From Candidatus Vicinibacter proximus (GTDB lineage: Bacteria; Bacteroidota; Bacteroidia; Chitinophagales; Saprospiraceae): 64,000 nt of DNA. Below the pieces are notes generated by a model. That model was not told the DNA's origin. It searched no databases and saw nothing but the letters and a program-made list of their open reading frames with translations. The stretch's first letter is position 1; the number at the start of each line of letters is the position of its first letter. Below, piece after piece: positions 8,797 to 18,240 of this stretch. The stretch lies in contig JADJOE010000001.1 in the NCBI GenBank assembly GCA_016713905.1, forward strand, positions 1,427,001 through 1,491,000, read 5' to 3'. A program made the position numbers and the translations under genes.

Positions 8797-10314
8797 CTAT
8801 TTTTGACTGATTTTGAATTTATTTAATATCATATTAAATAAATTTGTAATATCATTAGATGGCTTAAGTACAATAATGCTGGTTGCAAAAATTAAAGTCC
8901 ACACCAATCCTTTAATAATAATATTTAAAAATGCTGAGCTGTGTAAATGATTCAGCATTTTGACATTAATTAGATTAGAAGTTAAGTAACAGAATATCGT
9001 GGTTAATGCGACACTTATTATGGCAATTAAGGTAGATTTATTAAATGGTTGTAGACCAAACTTAATTTTAATGAAAAAATATCGCCCTAAGTTAAACAGT
9101 ATTAAACTTAATAAACCCGATACTGCAACTCCAAAAATTCCAAAACGACTAATGAAAAAGTAGTTTGAGAATACACAAAAAATAGATATTATCATCAGAC
9201 TATAAAAGTTAAACAAATAATGTTTTGAGTAAGCAATGATTTCAGAATTACAGCCTGTGATCATATCAATTATTCTCCCAAAACCAAAAAAGATTATAAT
9301 ATAAAATGCTTTGTCATATCCCTGATTTTGTGGTAAAAACTTTATAAAATCATCAAAACAATATATTATACCACCAAATATAAATGCTCCGATTAAAAAG
9401 TTATTTAAGGAAGTTTGCTTATAATATTTATCTACTGTATCCCAATCTTTCTGACGGATTGCCCGCGATAAGAGTGGCATGACTACTGCAAGGATAGAGT
9501 TGTATGGGACCGACATAATACCAATGATATAATAGCCAATATTAAATATGGCGACATCGTGCTGGCCGTTAATTGCACCTAGCATTAAAGTATCTATGTA
9601 ACTAACAATTGTTGAAAATGAATTTCCAAGGATCCCAATTAAACCAAATAATAAAATCTTTTTATAAAGTCGCCTGGTTAAATTACTAATGGATAGGCTG
9701 ACCTTAAATTTATCCAAATAAAATATATAAACCCAAACAAGCCCTGCGGAAATACCAACCAATACTGTAAAGCTTATAAAGTAGGTAGCAAAATCAATTA
9801 TTTTATACCCATAACAAAGGATCAATATGGTGTTTCCTATCCTTGGAACCAATTCATTTACAGTTCTGGGTATAACAGTTTTTAAGTGAACTGCACAATA
9901 ATGTCCACCCAGACTCGATAGCAAAGTAAAAAAAGTAGTTGTGTAAATTAAAAATCCAAATTGTTTAAGTGAAGGACATTTGGAGTAAAAGGACCCAAAT
10001 AATTGTTCTTCAAAAATAAAGCTTATGGAAGAAACAATAATATACCCTGCAAGTGGAATACCCAAAACAAGGAGCAGAAAGTCCTTTGCTTTCTGCTTTT
10101 CATATAAGGAAAAAAATCGGTAAATTATATTTGTAGTTCCAAGATCTGCAAATTGAGTGAGTACCAAAGCTAACACAATTATGGTTCGTGTCATTCCAAT
10201 TTCTTCACCTGTAAAATATTGCGGCATCAATATGATCAGATTAAAATATCCAATCAACATCGATATATAGATAAAAAATGTAGAACGTATGCTTTGTGAT
10301 CTAATAATTCCCAC
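8797..10314 (-). CDS. Polysaccharide flippase, Wzx/MOP superfamily
   Basis: A 505-residue integral membrane protein with about 12-14 hydrophobic segments and short polar loops, starting MGIIRSQSIRSTFFIYISMLIGYFNL. This pattern, including the conserved early glutamine/serine helix and repeated helix pairs, fits the oligosaccharide transporter branch of the MOP superfamily. Such proteins move lipid-linked repeat units across the cytoplasmic membrane. The start codon is GTG at 10312-10314; no better ATG lies upstream in frame. It lies 58 bp downstream of the YfhO-family gene on the same strand. Its partner polymerase is not obvious in the window, although the YfhO-type protein could be involved. 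Confidence 0.85.
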   Translation of the reverse strand: MGIIRSQSIRSTFFIYISMLIGYFNLIILMPQYFTGEEIGMTRTIIVLALVLTQFADLGTTNIIYRFFSLYEKQKAKDFLLLVLGIPLAGYIIVSSISFIFEEQLFGSFYSKCPSLKQFGFLIYTTTFFTLLSSLGGHYCAVHLKTVIPRTVNELVPRIGNTILILCYGYKIIDFATYFISFTVLVGISAGLVWVYIFYLDKFKVSLSISNLTRRLYKKILLFGLIGILGNSFSTIVSYIDTLMLGAINGQHDVAIFNIGYYIIGIMSVPYNSILAVVMPLLSRAIRQKDWDTVDKYYKQTSLNNFLIGAFIFGGIIYCFDDFIKFLPQNQGYDKAFYIIIFFGFGRIIDMITGCNSEIIAYSKHYLFNFYSLMIISIFCVFSNYFFISRFGIFGVAVSGLLSLILFNLGRYFFIKIKFGLQPFNKSTLIAIISVALTTIFCYLTSNLINVKMLNHLHSSAFLNIIIKGLVWTLIFATSIIVLKPSNDITNLFNMILNKFKISQK

Positions 10315-10372
10315 TTTATTATTTTTACTAGAAGTGGTTAGATTTTCAAATTCATCTTTAAACTAACTGAAA

Positions 10373-12856
10373 TTACTCCGACACAAGAGCAAAAGACTTC
10401 TTATACATACTCCAAAGAGAAAATATTAAAAGTAAGATGAGTAAGGAGGAACAACAATAACTGATAATTTCTCCTGTATAAAACGACTTTGGTTTGAATT
10501 CTAAAATCAATTCATTTTTTCCAGCCGGTATGTTAACTCCTCTTAGTGCATAATTAACTCTAAAGAGATCAATTTCTTTATCATTAAGTTTAGCGGTCCA
10601 TCCAAGATCAGGCCCATACCATATTTCAGAAAGTACAGCCAATTGATTTGAATTGGTCTCAAGCTGATACTTAAGTTTATTTGGTTCGTATTCAATTAAC
10701 TTGATGGTGCCCTGCCCATCACCCGCTTGACTTATTTTATCTTTCCATTCATTATGCAATATTGCAGTTTGTTTTAAATCTCTCTTCATTAAAAGATTAA
10801 TTTCTTCATCCGCATTGTTAACCCATTCAATATTTTTAACAAACCATGCAGCCCCATTGGATGCAGGATTTGGAAGCACCACTTCTTTTCCTTTTTCACC
10901 AAAAATCATGTATTTGGTATTCAACATATTTAATACTTGTAGTTGATTCATGGAAGAAACAAAGTTGCTGTCAGATATATTGCCGTTAAAAGTTTGCAAT
11001 ATTGTCTGCATTTTATTTCTTTCCACGTCTATACATCGGTCAATGAGATCCTGGTACCTTCTAAGTTTTGCTGGGTGGTAACCACCAATAGTATGATGGA
11101 AATAGGATGGAAATGAATTATTATAAGTATCTACCGAATTATCCCAAACCCTATACCCAAGGGTTTTATCTGTAAGGATTTGTTTGTCCACTTCACGCGG
11201 TTCAAATACCGTGGACTTGATGTTTTGTTTCACAAAATCCCCCTGAGTAATATATCTGCTGTTAATAGAAAATATATCAAATAAAGCTATGATGGAAACA
11301 ATTGACGTAAAAAGGATATTGCTCATCTTATTTAAAGTATACAAATAGATTACCCCGGATACCAATAGAATTAAAATCATTCCTCTAAGGGCATCGCCTG
11401 TCATCATTGCTTCACGAAGTTTTACAATTACCTTTACCTCTTCACCACTTTGGCCTTTGCTGAGATCAAAAAATCCAGGTCCCATCACCCAGAAAAATAG
11501 ACAAAATAAGGAGAGCACTCCGGCAGTGTAGAAAATTGCTTTTTTTAACTTAGGGGTGTCTATTTTTCCGCTAACAATTTTTCCAATCGTATACACTCCA
11601 AAAATAGTGCAGTAAATAGAAGCAATGCTGAGCACAGAACTTGGAGCTCTGAATTTATTATAATATGGAAGATATTCGAAAAGAATTCTGTTGAGTATTT
11701 CAAAATTTTTTCCAAGCGATAAAAGACAAAGTAAGGGTAGGCTTATTGCAAACCACCATTTTGTTTTTCCAGGAATAATGAAACATCCCAGAATAAAGAA
11801 AAAGACCATTGTAATGCCAAAATAGAACGGACCACCCGTAAATGGCAGTGCTCCCCAATAAGTTGGGACTCTGGTATTCGAATTTACAGGGATTCTTAAA
11901 TCTTTAAGTTCAGATTTAAGTGCGCCATTATTTATAGCCCGCTCGCCATTGGCCCCACCAGCCACTCCAGGGATAATGCCCGCACATAAATCTATCCAGC
12001 CATTACTCCAGTTCATTGCATAATCCCATTCAAGCCCGTTTTTATTACTGGATTCTCCGGACGTATTGGAATTTGAAAGTACAGAACCTCCCCTCATGGT
12101 TTGTTTTACATATTCTTGGGTAGTCCACATCATCGTTGCAGATGAACATAAACCCAAAAAGGCAACAAGGCCAAGAAGAAAATTCGCCTTGATAAAATAT
12201 AACCAGTCTCTTGACTTAATACTCTCTATCAGATATATAATAAATAAAGGTACTGCTCCCAAAATAATATAATAACTCATCTGCACATGATTATTCATAA
12301 CCTGAAGCGCAAAGCCAAATCCAAAAACTGTCAACCCCAATAGCAGTTTCTTATGGTAAGCAAGCCAAATACCAGCAAGTGAAAGCCCTGCATAAGCAAT
12401 TACGAGCAATTTTGTCATGTGTCCTGCCTCAAGCAGCAACAAATTCCCTGTTGAGAAAGCTACTAATACGCCACCTAATCCAGCTATATAAAGAGGTATC
12501 CCAAAAAGCAAGAGTGCCAGGTAAGTAAATAACATAATTCCAAAAAATGTATTAACCGGTGATTTTGCCAAGCTATAGGGAATGTTTTGTACATATCTCA
12601 ATAAATTTCCCTGCATGGGCATGGCGGTTTGATACATGGGCATACCACCAAACATACTGTTTGACCACAATGCAACATCATCATGGGTTTTATTATATTC
12701 AATGCCTTCATGTGCCATAGCCTCCCAAGACTGAATGTCGCCTTGCTGTAATACCTTTCCTTTCAAGGCTGGTAGAAAATATAATGCACACACTATCCAA
12801 AATCCAATAATCATTAGAAAATGGGGAATTACTTTTTTAATATCAAAATTATTCAT
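10373..12856 (-). CDS. YfhO-family multi-spanning membrane protein
   Basis: An 827-residue protein with about a dozen predicted membrane helices, a large extracytoplasmic region at roughly 540-790, and a last membrane helix near the C-terminus. The early region ALYFLPALKGKVLQQGDIQ, then WSNSMFGGMPMYQ, is typical of Bacteroidota YfhO proteins. Their fold resembles GT-C glycosyltransferases that use lipid-linked sugar donors; in Bacillus YfhO is linked to teichoic acid glycosylation. Here it is the first gene of the polysaccharide locus, so a role in modifying or polymerising the glycan outside the membrane is plausible but unproven. A good promoter (12883-12914) and the upstream terminator at 12936-12964 mark this as the start of a transcription unit. 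Confidence 0.85.
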   Translation of the reverse strand: MNNFDIKKVIPHFLMIIGFWIVCALYFLPALKGKVLQQGDIQSWEAMAHEGIEYNKTHDDVALWSNSMFGGMPMYQTAMPMQGNLLRYVQNIPYSLAKSPVNTFFGIMLFTYLALLLFGIPLYIAGLGGVLVAFSTGNLLLLEAGHMTKLLVIAYAGLSLAGIWLAYHKKLLLGLTVFGFGFALQVMNNHVQMSYYIILGAVPLFIIYLIESIKSRDWLYFIKANFLLGLVAFLGLCSSATMMWTTQEYVKQTMRGGSVLSNSNTSGESSNKNGLEWDYAMNWSNGWIDLCAGIIPGVAGGANGERAINNGALKSELKDLRIPVNSNTRVPTYWGALPFTGGPFYFGITMVFFFILGCFIIPGKTKWWFAISLPLLCLLSLGKNFEILNRILFEYLPYYNKFRAPSSVLSIASIYCTIFGVYTIGKIVSGKIDTPKLKKAIFYTAGVLSLFCLFFWVMGPGFFDLSKGQSGEEVKVIVKLREAMMTGDALRGMILILLVSGVIYLYTLNKMSNILFTSIVSIIALFDIFSINSRYITQGDFVKQNIKSTVFEPREVDKQILTDKTLGYRVWDNSVDTYNNSFPSYFHHTIGGYHPAKLRRYQDLIDRCIDVERNKMQTILQTFNGNISDSNFVSSMNQLQVLNMLNTKYMIFGEKGKEVVLPNPASNGAAWFVKNIEWVNNADEEINLLMKRDLKQTAILHNEWKDKISQAGDGQGTIKLIEYEPNKLKYQLETNSNQLAVLSEIWYGPDLGWTAKLNDKEIDLFRVNYALRGVNIPAGKNELILEFKPKSFYTGEIISYCCSSLLILLLIFSLWSMYKKSFALVSE

Positions 12857-12882
12857 ATATAAATATGTATTATATGTATAGA

Positions 12883-12914
12883 CAAAAGTACAAAGCTTTT
12901 TAAATTATAGCCAA
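12883..12914 (-). promoter_or_regulatory. Bacteroidota-type promoter for the polysaccharide locus
   Basis: On the minus strand a -33-like TTGG (12914-12911) is followed after 20 bases by TACTTTTG (12890-12883), which matches the -7 consensus TAnnTTTG. Transcription would start near 12876, about 20 bases before the ATG of the YfhO-family gene. The -33 box has one mismatch to TTTG. Confidence 0.55.
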
Positions 12915-12935
12915 TTAATTTTCAATCGTTTAGAG

Positions 12936-12964
12936 AAAAAAAAAGCCCGGCCATATGGCCGGGC
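12936..12964 (-). terminator. Rho-independent terminator after the 12988-14877 gene
   Basis: GCCCGGCC (12945-12952) and GGCCGGGC (12957-12964) form a perfect 8-bp GC-rich stem with an ATAT loop. Nine A residues (12936-12944) become a T-run after the stem when read on the minus strand. It closes the T9SS cargo gene and isolates the polysaccharide locus promoter. Confidence 0.92.
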
Positions 12965-12987
12965 TCAAATTTAATATTTCGTTTTTA

Positions 12988-14877
12988 TCATTTAACAACT
13001 ACAAACTTTTTGGTTTTAGTACCCTCATCAGTCGAAACTCTGATAAAATACTCCCCGGAATCCAAACCGTCCACAGGAATCTGAATATTTTTAAAAGTTA
13101 CGTTTTTGTATGGAAGAAAATTTAATACCCTACCATTTAAATCGAATAATGTTAGATTGGCATTGGTTTCTTTTTCAAAATTCAATTCAAGTTTCAATTG
13201 CCCATTTTGAATTGGATTCGGGTAAACTTGAATTACATTATCACCTAAAGAAGTTTCATCATTTTTTGTAAGAATGGTAATATTTAATCTTAATACTGGC
13301 GATTCATTTCCAGGCCAGGATTCATACCATACTCCAATATTGTCAATTACCGGGGAATTAAACGGATGACCACTATAGTTTTTTTCAAGGCTCGAAGCAT
13401 GATATCTCCATGTGTTAGGATCAGAACTAGGTTCATCTGGATGTTGAGCTACAAGAAAATATCTCTTGTTGGGTTTTAATACAACTTGCCCACCGGTCAA
13501 AACATCTGTCAAAGGTTGATTAAGCAATGAATATGAAGGTTGTGTGCCTCCTTTAAAGATTTCTTCAGATACAAGTTCTGTAGAAATACCACTCACACCA
13601 CCCATTTTTTCAAAATTTGAAAAATCTGCATTTACTTCATCCTTCACGGCTAGAAGAAAAATCTGCATATTATAATTGTTTAATGTAGCTAATCTATCAT
13701 AAGCTACTGCAAAATCAGCAGAGGTTGCAGCGAATTTATCAAAGCCATTCCAACAATCTGAGGTGTTATATAGTGTAGCGACTGAATAGCTAATTCCTCC
13801 ATTCGCTCTAATTCCACCCCGCGGTCTAGGCTCTCTTGCATATTGACTTACAGTCACTTCAAAAGAATCAATTTTGGAATTATCAACAGCATTGTATTCT
13901 GTTCCTTGTCCCCCTGTAAACGACCATCTGATAAAGTATTTTCCATAATCAAGTGAGCTTGGTACAAAATAATTAGGGGTTGAAACGGAAATGTTATCAT
14001 CTGTTAGTGCTAGGTTTGCCACCAATGAACTGTCCTGAAACAAAACTGTTTGTCGATCCGCTCCAAAGAGGGTCACTTTAAATTTTAAATCACGCTGAAC
14101 CATACCTCCTAAATTACTCACCCGCGCACTAAATTTGAATGTGTCATTGCAAATTTGAGACTTTGGTTGAGCGTAGGTTGATGGACTATAATAAACACTA
14201 TTGATAGCAAGATCCAAATCGGGTAAGCTTACTAATGTAACATCATCTACTATCCAGAAATAGTAATCGCCATCAAAAACAAATCTAAATTGAACATCTT
14301 TCTTACCAACGGCGACACTTGAGATATCAATCACCTGCCGGTTACTTCTGGAAGTGCCAGTTCCTTCAAGAATATTTTGATTTATTGGAAATATAGTCCA
14401 AGTTTTTCCGCTGTCGTTGCTGACCTCCAAAAAACATTCCGCCGCATAATTTTGAAAGTATTGGTAAAAAGAGACAGCAACAGAAGAGGTGAAGCCTGAG
14501 CAATCTATCAATGGACTTACAAGTGCTCCACTATGAGGAGATGGAGCACTTCCCTGACCTTCATTATTCTCTATTCCTCCGTTATCTAGGAAATCTGAGT
14601 CAAAAATCATGGCACCATCTGCTTTGCTGGGAGAAAGGATACTTCCGGCCTCGTTTGAATAAGCTCCCTTTGAAGTACCATTAGCGGCATAAGTCCAAAC
14701 TGCGTTCTGGATCGAATCGGCTTTTGATGAACTTAAACCAACAGTACTCCAATTCCCAATACCATTTGAAAAAGTGGAATTTGGATCATTTGGACCTCCC
14801 CACAGAATAGTTTGTGCTTCACTGGTTTGAAAAATTAAAACCATGAAGGCAAATGTTTGTAATAATTTAATACTCAT
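12988..14877 (-). CDS. Secreted protein with T9SS type A sorting domain
   Basis: A 629-residue exported protein. Residues 1-21 form a signal peptide (MSIKLLQTFAFMVLIFQTSEAQ). The N-terminal part, with its FDSDF, SFYQYF and FRFVFDGDYYFWIVDDV pattern, resembles the MAM-like or choice-of-anchor jelly-roll domains of Bacteroidota surface proteins. A middle beta-rich region (about 215-345) resembles a CARDB or Ig-like fold. The end has YPNPIQNG, then LFDLNGRV and GLDSGEYFIRV, ending KKFVVVK, the type A C-terminal domain that directs transport across the outer membrane by T9SS. No catalytic motif was found. It is probably a surface or released binding protein. It is flanked by a strong terminator downstream and stands alone as a transcription unit. 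Confidence 0.88.
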   Translation of the reverse strand: MSIKLLQTFAFMVLIFQTSEAQTILWGGPNDPNSTFSNGIGNWSTVGLSSSKADSIQNAVWTYAANGTSKGAYSNEAGSILSPSKADGAMIFDSDFLDNGGIENNEGQGSAPSPHSGALVSPLIDCSGFTSSVAVSFYQYFQNYAAECFLEVSNDSGKTWTIFPINQNILEGTGTSRSNRQVIDISSVAVGKKDVQFRFVFDGDYYFWIVDDVTLVSLPDLDLAINSVYYSPSTYAQPKSQICNDTFKFSARVSNLGGMVQRDLKFKVTLFGADRQTVLFQDSSLVANLALTDDNISVSTPNYFVPSSLDYGKYFIRWSFTGGQGTEYNAVDNSKIDSFEVTVSQYAREPRPRGGIRANGGISYSVATLYNTSDCWNGFDKFAATSADFAVAYDRLATLNNYNMQIFLLAVKDEVNADFSNFEKMGGVSGISTELVSEEIFKGGTQPSYSLLNQPLTDVLTGGQVVLKPNKRYFLVAQHPDEPSSDPNTWRYHASSLEKNYSGHPFNSPVIDNIGVWYESWPGNESPVLRLNITILTKNDETSLGDNVIQVYPNPIQNGQLKLELNFEKETNANLTLFDLNGRVLNFLPYKNVTFKNIQIPVDGLDSGEYFIRVSTDEGTKTKKFVVVK

Positions 14878-15038
14878 TTTATAATTGATTGATGTTTAGC
14901 AAATAATGGCTAAAGATATGGAATAATTTCGAATTCAAGATCTTTGAATATATGTTGTGTGTAGCTGGAATAATTTTACAAATATAAGATTATCAGCGCT
15001 TTGCAGTATTTCCGTTTTCCTTATTTATAAAAAATGTT

Positions 15039-16283
15039 TTACTTTAAGTAATAATTTTGTTCCAGATAACTGATTATCTTTTCTGTTGGACCTTTTTGGT
15101 CATCGAGAAATTTTGTGATTGCTTGTTTTTTTTCATTATGCCAGTTGGGGATATTGGAACTTATAGCCAGGTTTACTAAATCTTCCGGTCTTCGGATTTC
15201 AAATCCAAACTTATTTTCCATAAATATTTGAGCCTCCCTAAATTTTTTATGATGAGGGCCAAAACAAACGGGTACGCCAAAAGCAATTGGCTCCAGAATA
15301 TTGTGAATTCCCTTTCCAAACCCCCCACCAACAAACGCAAGGCTTGCTTTACTATATAAGTTTGCTAAAAGTCCAATGCAATCAATTACTAAAAATCTAG
15401 ATTCCCGGTCATAAGCTCCAATTCCCTTTGAGTATAAATTGACTTTATCTTCTAATATGGTTTCACATTCTAAAATGTAATTTTCATCCACATTATGAGG
15501 AGCAATTATTATCTTCCATTCACCAATACCTGGCAATTGTATAGCTCTTTTCAAGATTTCCAGATCCTGTTTCCAACTGCTCCCAACAACTAATATTGGA
15601 CTCTTTCCACAAAATTCATCAATGTATTCATTTTCGAAAACTTCTTTTCCAAGATTAATAATACGATCAATTCGTCCATCCCCGGCCAATAAGACATTAT
15701 CAAATCGTTTTAGCCTTAAAAATTCAAAGCTATTGTGATCTTGCACAGAAATTAAACAAGCTTTTCGTAAAATATCCAGAAAACCACCAGCCCAGGATTT
15801 CCTTAGGTAACTGTTTTGATGTAAGCTCACAGACACAAATGCAAATGGAATAGACCGTCTAGTAAGCTCACTAAGGGTATGGTACCAGAAATCATATTTG
15901 ATAAAAATTACAAGCGATGGATTAATTTTATCAATGAATTTTTTTACATCATTTAAGTTGTCTGATGGAAAATAACTGACTACATCTGCCTGGGGGTATT
16001 TTTTTCTAACATCGTAACCAGACGGTGAAAAAAAGCTAAGCCAAATGAGTTTATCAGGATATTTAAATCTTAAAGTATCAATTAATGACCTACCTTGTTC
16101 GAATTCTCCTAAAGAAGAACAGTGTATCCATATATGTGAATGGTTTTCAGGATTTTGGGCAGCAAGCCAACCATCAAAATTTTTGCGTCCGTCAACCCAA
16201 TTTTTGGCATCTGCCCTGAACCAGGCAGCTACTCTGATCAGACTGAAATAACTCGAAATTAGTACCCTGTAAATAATCCACAT
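15039..16283 (-). CDS. waaA: 3-deoxy-D-manno-octulosonic acid (Kdo) transferase
   Basis: A 414-residue enzyme that transfers Kdo from CMP-Kdo to lipid A precursor at the inner membrane. It starts with a hydrophobic anchor (MWIIYRVLISSYFSLI). HCSSLGEFEQG (about 54-64) contains the family's catalytic Glu motif, usually written ASxGE. IFIKYDFWYH, the GGGFGKGIHN loop and the following NILEPIAFGVPVCFGP are characteristic of the C-terminal GT-B domain. I place the start at the ATG 16281-16283, which shares one base with the TGA stop of the upstream gene (TGATG), rather than at the TTG one codon earlier. It is thus coupled to the outer-membrane-type protein gene. Its presence shows that the organism makes LPS. 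Confidence 0.92.
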   Translation of the reverse strand: MWIIYRVLISSYFSLIRVAAWFRADAKNWVDGRKNFDGWLAAQNPENHSHIWIHCSSLGEFEQGRSLIDTLRFKYPDKLIWLSFFSPSGYDVRKKYPQADVVSYFPSDNLNDVKKFIDKINPSLVIFIKYDFWYHTLSELTRRSIPFAFVSVSLHQNSYLRKSWAGGFLDILRKACLISVQDHNSFEFLRLKRFDNVLLAGDGRIDRIINLGKEVFENEYIDEFCGKSPILVVGSSWKQDLEILKRAIQLPGIGEWKIIIAPHNVDENYILECETILEDKVNLYSKGIGAYDRESRFLVIDCIGLLANLYSKASLAFVGGGFGKGIHNILEPIAFGVPVCFGPHHKKFREAQIFMENKFGFEIRRPEDLVNLAISSNIPNWHNEKKQAITKFLDDQKGPTEKIISYLEQNYYLK

Positions 16284-17059
16284 CAATATTCAATTAAAGC
16301 AGAATCATCTTTAATAAAAAATGGGAGATACCATCCAAATTTAAAATTCAGAATTAAATCTTTTCTTCCAATTCCTAAAGTGGAATTTTGCAAATCGTAA
16401 TTATAACTTCTTCTGATCTCTGTAAATCCAAGGATAGGTTCGAAACCAGTATAAAAGTTAACCCTCCCACTATGACTTCTGAATTCATAACCAAGGAATC
16501 CAAGGATGCTAAATCCATTGGTTAAACGATCAAGTCCTTTCCGGAAGTCGGTATTCAATTGCGTGGCCGATCTTGCATCATCCTGTATTCGAATCCTGTG
16601 TTGTAAAAACCCTAAACCCAACTTCCAACTTAATCCATGGGTTGCTACATCTTGTCGCCCCATGGTCCAGATTTTACCAGTGTAAACATGAACCCACATG
16701 GCTCTTTCTTTTAGTTGTACATTATTCAACAATCCATCCTCACCAATTATCTGTCCAAGGTCAGTGGTACGGTATGGTCCCAATACGTCTTCATGCACTG
16801 TGTTTCCAAATCCAAACGAATATTTTACGCCTAGTGACATACTCTTCCCTTGTGGGGGCTCATAACTCAAACCTCCACCAATAATTTGATGGAATCCAAA
16901 TCGTTCCTTAAGTTGTCCGGTTGGTAAGCCTGCACCTAGATTTAGGTCAATGAAAATTCCTTTTTTGTCAAAAGCTAAATCTTGACTTTGCCCATTTTGG
17001 AAAGAATAAAAAAAGGAACTCATTATGAGGGTAAGTATAGTATGGTAATTTCTGATCAT
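16283..17059 (-). CDS. Hypothetical exported protein, outer-membrane beta-barrel-like
   Basis: A 258-residue protein with a likely signal peptide (about residues 1-25, ending near GQSQ). Alternating hydrophobic/polar strands with glycine turns follow: LNLGAGLPTG, IGGGLSYEP, LGVKYSFGFG, WKLGLGF, ILGFLGYEFRS, NFYTGFEPILGF and NFKFGWYLPFF. This strand pattern and an aromatic near-terminal strand suggest an 8-10 strand outer-membrane barrel. I do not recognise a specific family. Its stop overlaps the ATG of the Kdo transferase gene, so the pair forms an operon and a link to outer-membrane or LPS assembly is possible, but that is inference from position only. Confidence 0.7.
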   Translation of the reverse strand: MIRNYHTILTLIMSSFFYSFQNGQSQDLAFDKKGIFIDLNLGAGLPTGQLKERFGFHQIIGGGLSYEPPQGKSMSLGVKYSFGFGNTVHEDVLGPYRTTDLGQIIGEDGLLNNVQLKERAMWVHVYTGKIWTMGRQDVATHGLSWKLGLGFLQHRIRIQDDARSATQLNTDFRKGLDRLTNGFSILGFLGYEFRSHSGRVNFYTGFEPILGFTEIRRSYNYDLQNSTLGIGRKDLILNFKFGWYLPFFIKDDSALIEY

Positions 17060-17286
17060 TTTCTCGACTATTAAACCGGCAAGATACTATTTTATACCCA
17101 CCGTATAAGACATTAACGATTCCAAATCCATTTTATTAAACAATTTTACATATAAAAAAGAAATATATAAAATATATTGAAAATTAATAATTAATAATTA
17201 TAATATAAGTTTAATATAATTAATTATATATATATTCTATTCTGATTATCAATAATTACATATTAAATATTAAATTTGCCTTTAAT
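17060..17286 (+). promoter_or_regulatory. Very A+T-rich divergent intergenic region with a -7 box
   Basis: This 227-bp gap separates the divergent minus-strand barrel gene and plus-strand sugar operon. From about 17130 to 17275 it is almost pure A/T with many TAAT and TATA steps, likely bent or easily melted DNA. TAAATTTG at 17271-17278 matches TAnnTTTG and would place the transcript start only a few bases before the ATG at 17287. No clear -33 TTTG was found at the expected spacing. Confidence 0.45.
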
Positions 17287-18240
17287 ATGTATAAAGGTAG
17301 AGTTTTAATTACTGGAGCTGCAGGATTTATTGGATCTCATTTATGCGACAGGTTTGTAGCAGATGGCTATCAAGTAATAGGCATGGATAATCTGATCACC
17401 GGTAATCTTGCAAACATTGATCATCTATTTAAACTAAAAGAGTTTGAATTTTATCATCATGATGTAAGCCGTTTTGTTTTTGTGCCTGGACCTCTTGATT
17501 ATATTCTTCATTTTGCCTCTCCGGCTTCCCCAATTGATTATCTGAAAATGCCAATCCAAACTTTAAAGGTCGGTTCACTGGGTACTCATAATTTATTGGG
17601 ATTGGCTAAAGAGAAAAAGGCAAGAATATTGATCGCTTCTACCTCGGAAGTTTACGGGGACCCATTGGAACATCCCCAAAGTGAAAGTTACTGGGGTAAT
17701 GTAAATCCAATTGGACCAAGAGGAGTATATGATGAGGCAAAGCGATTTCAGGAGGCAATAACTATGGCATATCACAGGTATCATAATTTGGAAACTCGAA
17801 TCGTTAGAATTTTCAATACTTATGGTCCAAGAATGAGAAAAGAAGACGGACGGGTGCTCCCTGCATTTTTTTCTCAAGCCATTAGAGGAGAGCAGCTTTC
17901 AGTTTTTGGAGATGGGTCGCAGACCAGGTCATTCTGCTATGTGGATGACCTCGTGGAGGGAATCGTTCGTTTGTTGAAAAGTAATTATTCCTTGCCGGTT
18001 AATATAGGTAATCCTCAAGAAATAACTGTGCTTGAATTTGCAAAAGAAATTATGGCTTTAGTCAATAATCCAAAAGCTAAGATAGCGTACTATGAGCTTC
18101 CAGTGGACGATCCAAAACAAAGGCAACCCGACATCAGTCTTGCAAAACAATTGTTGAAATGGGAACCTCAATTCAACCGTAAAGAAGGACTTCAATTAAC
18201 TTACGAATATTTTAAAAAGATTGTTCCTTTGAATATGTGA
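17287..18240 (+). CDS. UDP-glucuronate decarboxylase (UDP-xylose synthase) type epimerase
   Basis: A 317-residue extended short-chain dehydrogenase. VLITGAAGFIGSHLCDR is the NAD-binding loop; STSEVYGDPLEHPQ and GPRGVYDEAKR contain the Thr/Ser-Glu and YxxxK catalytic residues. HFASPASPIDY and RIFNTYGPRM, with the downstream GDGSQTRSFCYVDD, are strongly typical of UDP-glucuronate decarboxylases, which form UDP-xylose through a 4-keto intermediate. The substrate call rests on these motifs. It is the first gene of a plus-strand operon with a dTDP-glucose dehydratase and a polysaccharide export protein, so its sugar probably goes into an exported glycan. Its stop overlaps the next start (TGATG). 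Confidence 0.88.
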   Translation: MYKGRVLITGAAGFIGSHLCDRFVADGYQVIGMDNLITGNLANIDHLFKLKEFEFYHHDVSRFVFVPGPLDYILHFASPASPIDYLKMPIQTLKVGSLGTHNLLGLAKEKKARILIASTSEVYGDPLEHPQSESYWGNVNPIGPRGVYDEAKRFQEAITMAYHRYHNLETRIVRIFNTYGPRMRKEDGRVLPAFFSQAIRGEQLSVFGDGSQTRSFCYVDDLVEGIVRLLKSNYSLPVNIGNPQEITVLEFAKEIMALVNNPKAKIAYYELPVDDPKQRQPDISLAKQLLKWEPQFNRKEGLQLTYEYFKKIVPLNM

